The position numbers were made by a program, and so were the translations under genes. A stretch of DNA of 64,000 bases, taken from assembly GCF_030519475.1 (NCBI RefSeq), contig NZ_JAUMKD010000002.1, forward strand, positions 491,501-555,500, written 5' to 3'. Below are positions 62,148-64,000 of this stretch, piece after piece; within the stretch, counting starts at the first letter, position 1; each line of letters begins with the position of its first letter. Under the pieces are notes generated by a model. That model did no database searches. It was not told where the DNA came from and saw nothing but the letters and a program-made list of their open reading frames with translations. Origin of the DNA: Micromonospora sp. C28SCA-DRY-2. GTDB lineage: Bacteria > Actinomycetota > Actinomycetes > Mycobacteriales > Micromonosporaceae.

Positions 62148-62183
62148 CTGCTGGCCGGCACCCATGTGGGTGCCGGCCAGCAG
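62148..62183 (-). terminator. Hairpin downstream of the lysozyme-like gene (proximal)
   Basis: 16-bp perfect stem CTGCTGGCCGGCACCC with an ATGT loop, 42 bases past the stop. Confidence 0.7.
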
Positions 62184-62225
62184 TCCCCCTAGCGAGGAAA
62201 GTCAGTCCGTGTGCGTGTTCGGTTG

Positions 62226-62813
62226 TCAGTTGTTCCAGTGCTCGGCGACGAGGTCGGCGGCCTGCTGTTCCCACTGGGCGTAGTGGTCGGGGTAGGCCGA
62301 CACCTGCACCGTCTGCGCGGCGACGGTCAGGGGCATGTCCTGCCAGCCGTCGACCTGCTTGAGGCCCTTGAGGAACGCCATGGTGGAGTACTCGGGGTCG
62401 GTGATCTGCTCGACCGTGCCCCAACCCGAGGACGGGCGCTGCTGGAACAGGCCCTGCGAGTCGTGGTCGTTGCGCTCACCCAGGTGACCCAGGTTCTCCA
62501 GCTTCGACTCCTGGAGGCTGGTGGCGATGGCCACCACGGCGGCCCGCTCGTCCATGCCGGACTTCTTCGTCGCCGCGATGATCGCCTTCACATTCGCGGT
62601 CTGCTCATCGTTCAGCTCGATGCGCGACTGCTCGCCCTGCACACCATGCGGGATCAGCTTCGCCTTGTCCGGCTTGTCGGCCTGCACGGTCACGGCGACC
62701 GGCTTGACCGCCTCAACCGGAGCAGCGTCGGCGGTGGCGGGGCCGGCGACGACGCCACCGGCGAACGCCAGACCAGCGATACCCAGAACGCTCTTACGCA
62801 TGATCGTGTTCAT
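62226..62813 (-). CDS. Secreted lysozyme-like (transglycosylase-fold) protein
   Basis: A 195-residue exported protein. A signal peptide (about 1-30, ending TADA) precedes a linker and a lysozyme-superfamily domain (about 75-195). That domain has AAVVAIATSLQESKLENLGH (candidate catalytic Glu), SQGLFQQRPSSGWGT and YPDHYAQWEQQAADLV. Such proteins are thought to cleave peptidoglycan glycan strands. ATG 62813 with AAGGAG 8-9 bases upstream decides the start over longer frames. The upstream 1 kb is repeat-rich and non-coding. Confidence 0.87.
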   Translation of the reverse strand: MNTIMRKSVLGIAGLAFAGGVVAGPATADAAPVEAVKPVAVTVQADKPDKAKLIPHGVQGEQSRIELNDEQTANVKAIIAATKKSGMDERAAVVAIATSLQESKLENLGHLGERNDHDSQGLFQQRPSSGWGTVEQITDPEYSTMAFLKGLKQVDGWQDMPLTVAAQTVQVSAYPDHYAQWEQQAADLVAEHWNN

Positions 62814-62993
62814 CACAAAAGCTCCTTCGGGGGTCAACGCCACCAAGCCCACAGGGGGAACGGGCACAGGGGCGCAAGCACCATCAGGGCGCTCAGAAAG
62901 ACTTCGGGGGATCCGGCATGCGGGCGGAGGATGCCCTGGTACCGGGATGCCCGGCCAGAGCCGCGAGACGTGTCCTTCGCGGTGCCGGACTGT

Positions 62994-63264
62994 GTGTAAC
63001 GACCACCGGGCCACCATCATTCCGGGGCCCTCAACCCTCACCGGCGTGTGCCAGTGGGGACCGGTGCGGCGATCGTTCGGGGGGATGCAACGACCACCGG
63101 GCCGCCGTCATTCCGGGGCCACGATCCTCAACCGGCGGGTGCCGGCGGGACCGGTCCTGCGATCGTCAGGGAGATGCAACGACCGGCCGCCCGCCATCAT
63201 TCCGCCAGGCCCGGGGTCTCACGCCGGCAATGCCAGCGCCGGAACCCCTTGCTCGATCGTCCGC
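62994..63264. repeat. Three degenerate copies of an about 90-base repeat
   Basis: Copies begin near 62994, 63085 and 63174 with TGCAACGACC or close variants. They share a middle part reading CATTCCGGGGCC and an end with GCGATCG. Copy 3 is the most diverged. Confidence 0.75.
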
Positions 63265-63429
63265 ACGATATAACGCCCCCGACCCGGGCCCGATTCCACC
63301 ACCCGGATGCCACCGATCACACCCACGAACCCGACAAACACCCCACACCGGCACGGCGGCGGCCCATGTGCCGGCCGCAGCCGACGCATGATCGACTCCA
63401 TACCGCCGATATGGGGCCATCCCGACCCG

Positions 63430-63500
63430 GCTGACACCGCCACATCGCCGACACGGCGCAGGCCCCAGGCGGATACCGCCACATTGGCGAACAGCGCAGC
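63430..63500. repeat. 39-base imperfect tandem repeat
   Basis: GCTGACACCGCCACATCGCC and GCGGATACCGCCACATTGGC begin two 31-32-base copies offset by 39 bases. Confidence 0.5.
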
Positions 63501-63650
63501 CCTCACACACCCAGCCGACTCACTGCGCGAGACGCCCGGATGACCCGGCCGTCCGGGTTCCGCGAACGGGGTGAACTCGGTTGGCGCTCGTCGATCAGCC
63601 CACCGGGGCACGGAGTGCCGTCGGGTCCCGCGGCGGGACGGGTCCCGGCG

Positions 63651-63703
63651 GAACGAGCGCGCGGGACGCCCCGGCCCTGTGAGGAACGAGCGCGCGGGAC
63701 GCC
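63651..63703. repeat. 20-base direct repeat
   Basis: GAACGAGCGCGCGGGACGCC occurs identically at 63651-63670 and 63684-63703. Confidence 0.7.
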
Positions 63704-63872
63704 CGGCCCCTGCGCGGCGACCGGGATGCGCGCACGCCGCCGACGTGCGGCCACCACGCAGCACCCCTGATACCTCAGCGGCATATTGGTGACTCAGAGG
63801 CATCACCCTCACGGGACGCACCAGCCGGACAGCGGTCCACATGAGCCGAGGCCGCGCTGCGATCATCTTGCG

Positions 63873-64000
63873 GTGCCCGTGAAGATCTCCCGCGTTTCAC
63901 TCGTCGCGCTCCTCGGCGCCGCCGCCGCGGCGGCCGCCCTGCTGACCGCCCCCAGCCCGCTCCGTACGCCGGCCAGCGCCGGCATTGTCCGGATACCGGC
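63873..64000 (+). CDS. N-terminus of an exported protein (3' cut by window edge)
   Basis: Forty-two codons from GTG 63873 (MPVKISRVSLVALLGAA). A positively charged start, an alanine/leucine hydrophobic core and a TPASAG cleavage-like site make a signal peptide. The mature part is outside the window, so no function can be given. GTG 63879 is an alternative start. Confidence 0.6.
   Translation, partial: MPVKISRVSLVALLGAAAAAAALLTAPSPLRTPASAGIVRIP

Larger units (their letters stand above)
61687..62225. other. 539-base intergenic region with three hairpins
   Basis: Holds a 20-bp perfect inverted repeat (61820-61892) and two strong hairpins (62097-62136, 62148-62183). No gene in any frame has a supportable start or family feature. 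Confidence 0.6.
62814..63872. other. 1.06-kb repeat-rich, apparently non-coding region
   Basis: Contains three degenerate copies of an about 90-base repeat (62994-63264), a 39-base imperfect tandem repeat (63430-63500) and a 20-base direct repeat (63651-63703). Frames here are Arg/Pro/Gly-rich, lack ribosome binding sites and show no known domain. Confidence 0.55.

Noticed and set aside
62814-63010. c-di-AMP (ydaO-type) riboswitch before the lysozyme-like gene
   Set aside because: Such switches precede wall hydrolases in actinobacteria, so I looked for the conserved blocks (for example the ACAGCTAACC-like segment). I do not find them on the minus strand.
63219-63866. 215-codon minus-strand frame in the repeat-rich end region
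   Set aside because: Arg/Pro/Gly-rich, crosses the direct repeats, no ribosome binding site and no known domain.
1-64000. tRNA or rRNA genes
   Set aside because: I looked for GGTTCGA-type T-loops with matching acceptor stems and for rRNA cores and found none.

Overview
The window is chromosomal DNA from a very GC-rich actinobacterium, most likely a member of the Micromonosporaceae (Micromonospora/Actinoplanes type). The case for this is the high GC with GC-rich third codon positions and many GTG starts. It is supported by several apparently leaderless genes, a complete conservon, a NucS endonuclease, class F sortase, crotonyl-CoA carboxylase/reductase and an Actinoplanes-type xylose isomerase. 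I see no rRNA, tRNA, CRISPR array, prophage or intact insertion sequence. The genus is inferred from gene content, not from a marker gene.

Layout. 1-6.7 kb: a truncated MFS permease, a DUF5925 AAA ATPase, then xylAB divergent from a ROK regulator with a dyad between them. 6.8-10.4 kb: two SpoIIE/RsbU-like phosphatases around a MarR-type regulator. 10.4-15.1 kb: an exopolysaccharide initiating glycosyltransferase, a membrane-anchored substrate-binding/VWA fusion protein and a beta-propeller lactonase. 15.2-19.4 kb: a four-gene conservon (sensor kinase, roadblock, DUF742, small GTPase). 19.6-21.1 kb: catalase behind a Fur-like promoter. 21.4-25.6 kb: two neighbouring proteins sharing a C-terminal module, a sodium:solute symporter and two small proteins. 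25.8-27.6 kb: a secreted GH6 cellulase with CBM2 under a CebR-like operator. 28.2-29.9 kb: a His/Asp/Lys-rich repetitive surface protein overlapping a class F sortase. 30-37.3 kb: the giant NAD-glutamate dehydrogenase and a lipoprotein penicillin-binding protein. 37.3-39.3 kb: a repeat-rich spacer and an arginase-family protein with a long repetitive tail.

39.3-47.2 kb is a C4/acyl-CoA block: thioredoxin/YbbN, an isobutyryl-CoA mutase large subunit (Phe80/Gln198 signature), an Asp23 protein, MeaB, thiolase, methylmalonyl-CoA epimerase and crotonyl-CoA carboxylase/reductase. A fused double 3-hydroxyacyl-CoA dehydrogenase follows at 54.7-56.5 kb. Together they can carry acetyl-CoA through acetoacetyl- and crotonyl-CoA to ethylmalonyl- or butyryl-CoA, with B12-mutase steps. 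Three of these promoters share a dyad, which suggests a common regulator.

47.5-51.2 kb encodes two DivIVA-type coiled-coil proteins (FilP/Scy-like polar cytoskeleton). 51.6-61.7 kb holds an AI-2E-type transporter, two hydrolases, a disrupted sigma factor, an FHA protein, an aldehyde dehydrogenase, NucS and a DUF4126 membrane protein. 61.7-64 kb is a hairpin- and repeat-rich, mostly non-coding stretch around one secreted lysozyme-like protein. It ends in the first codons of another exported protein.
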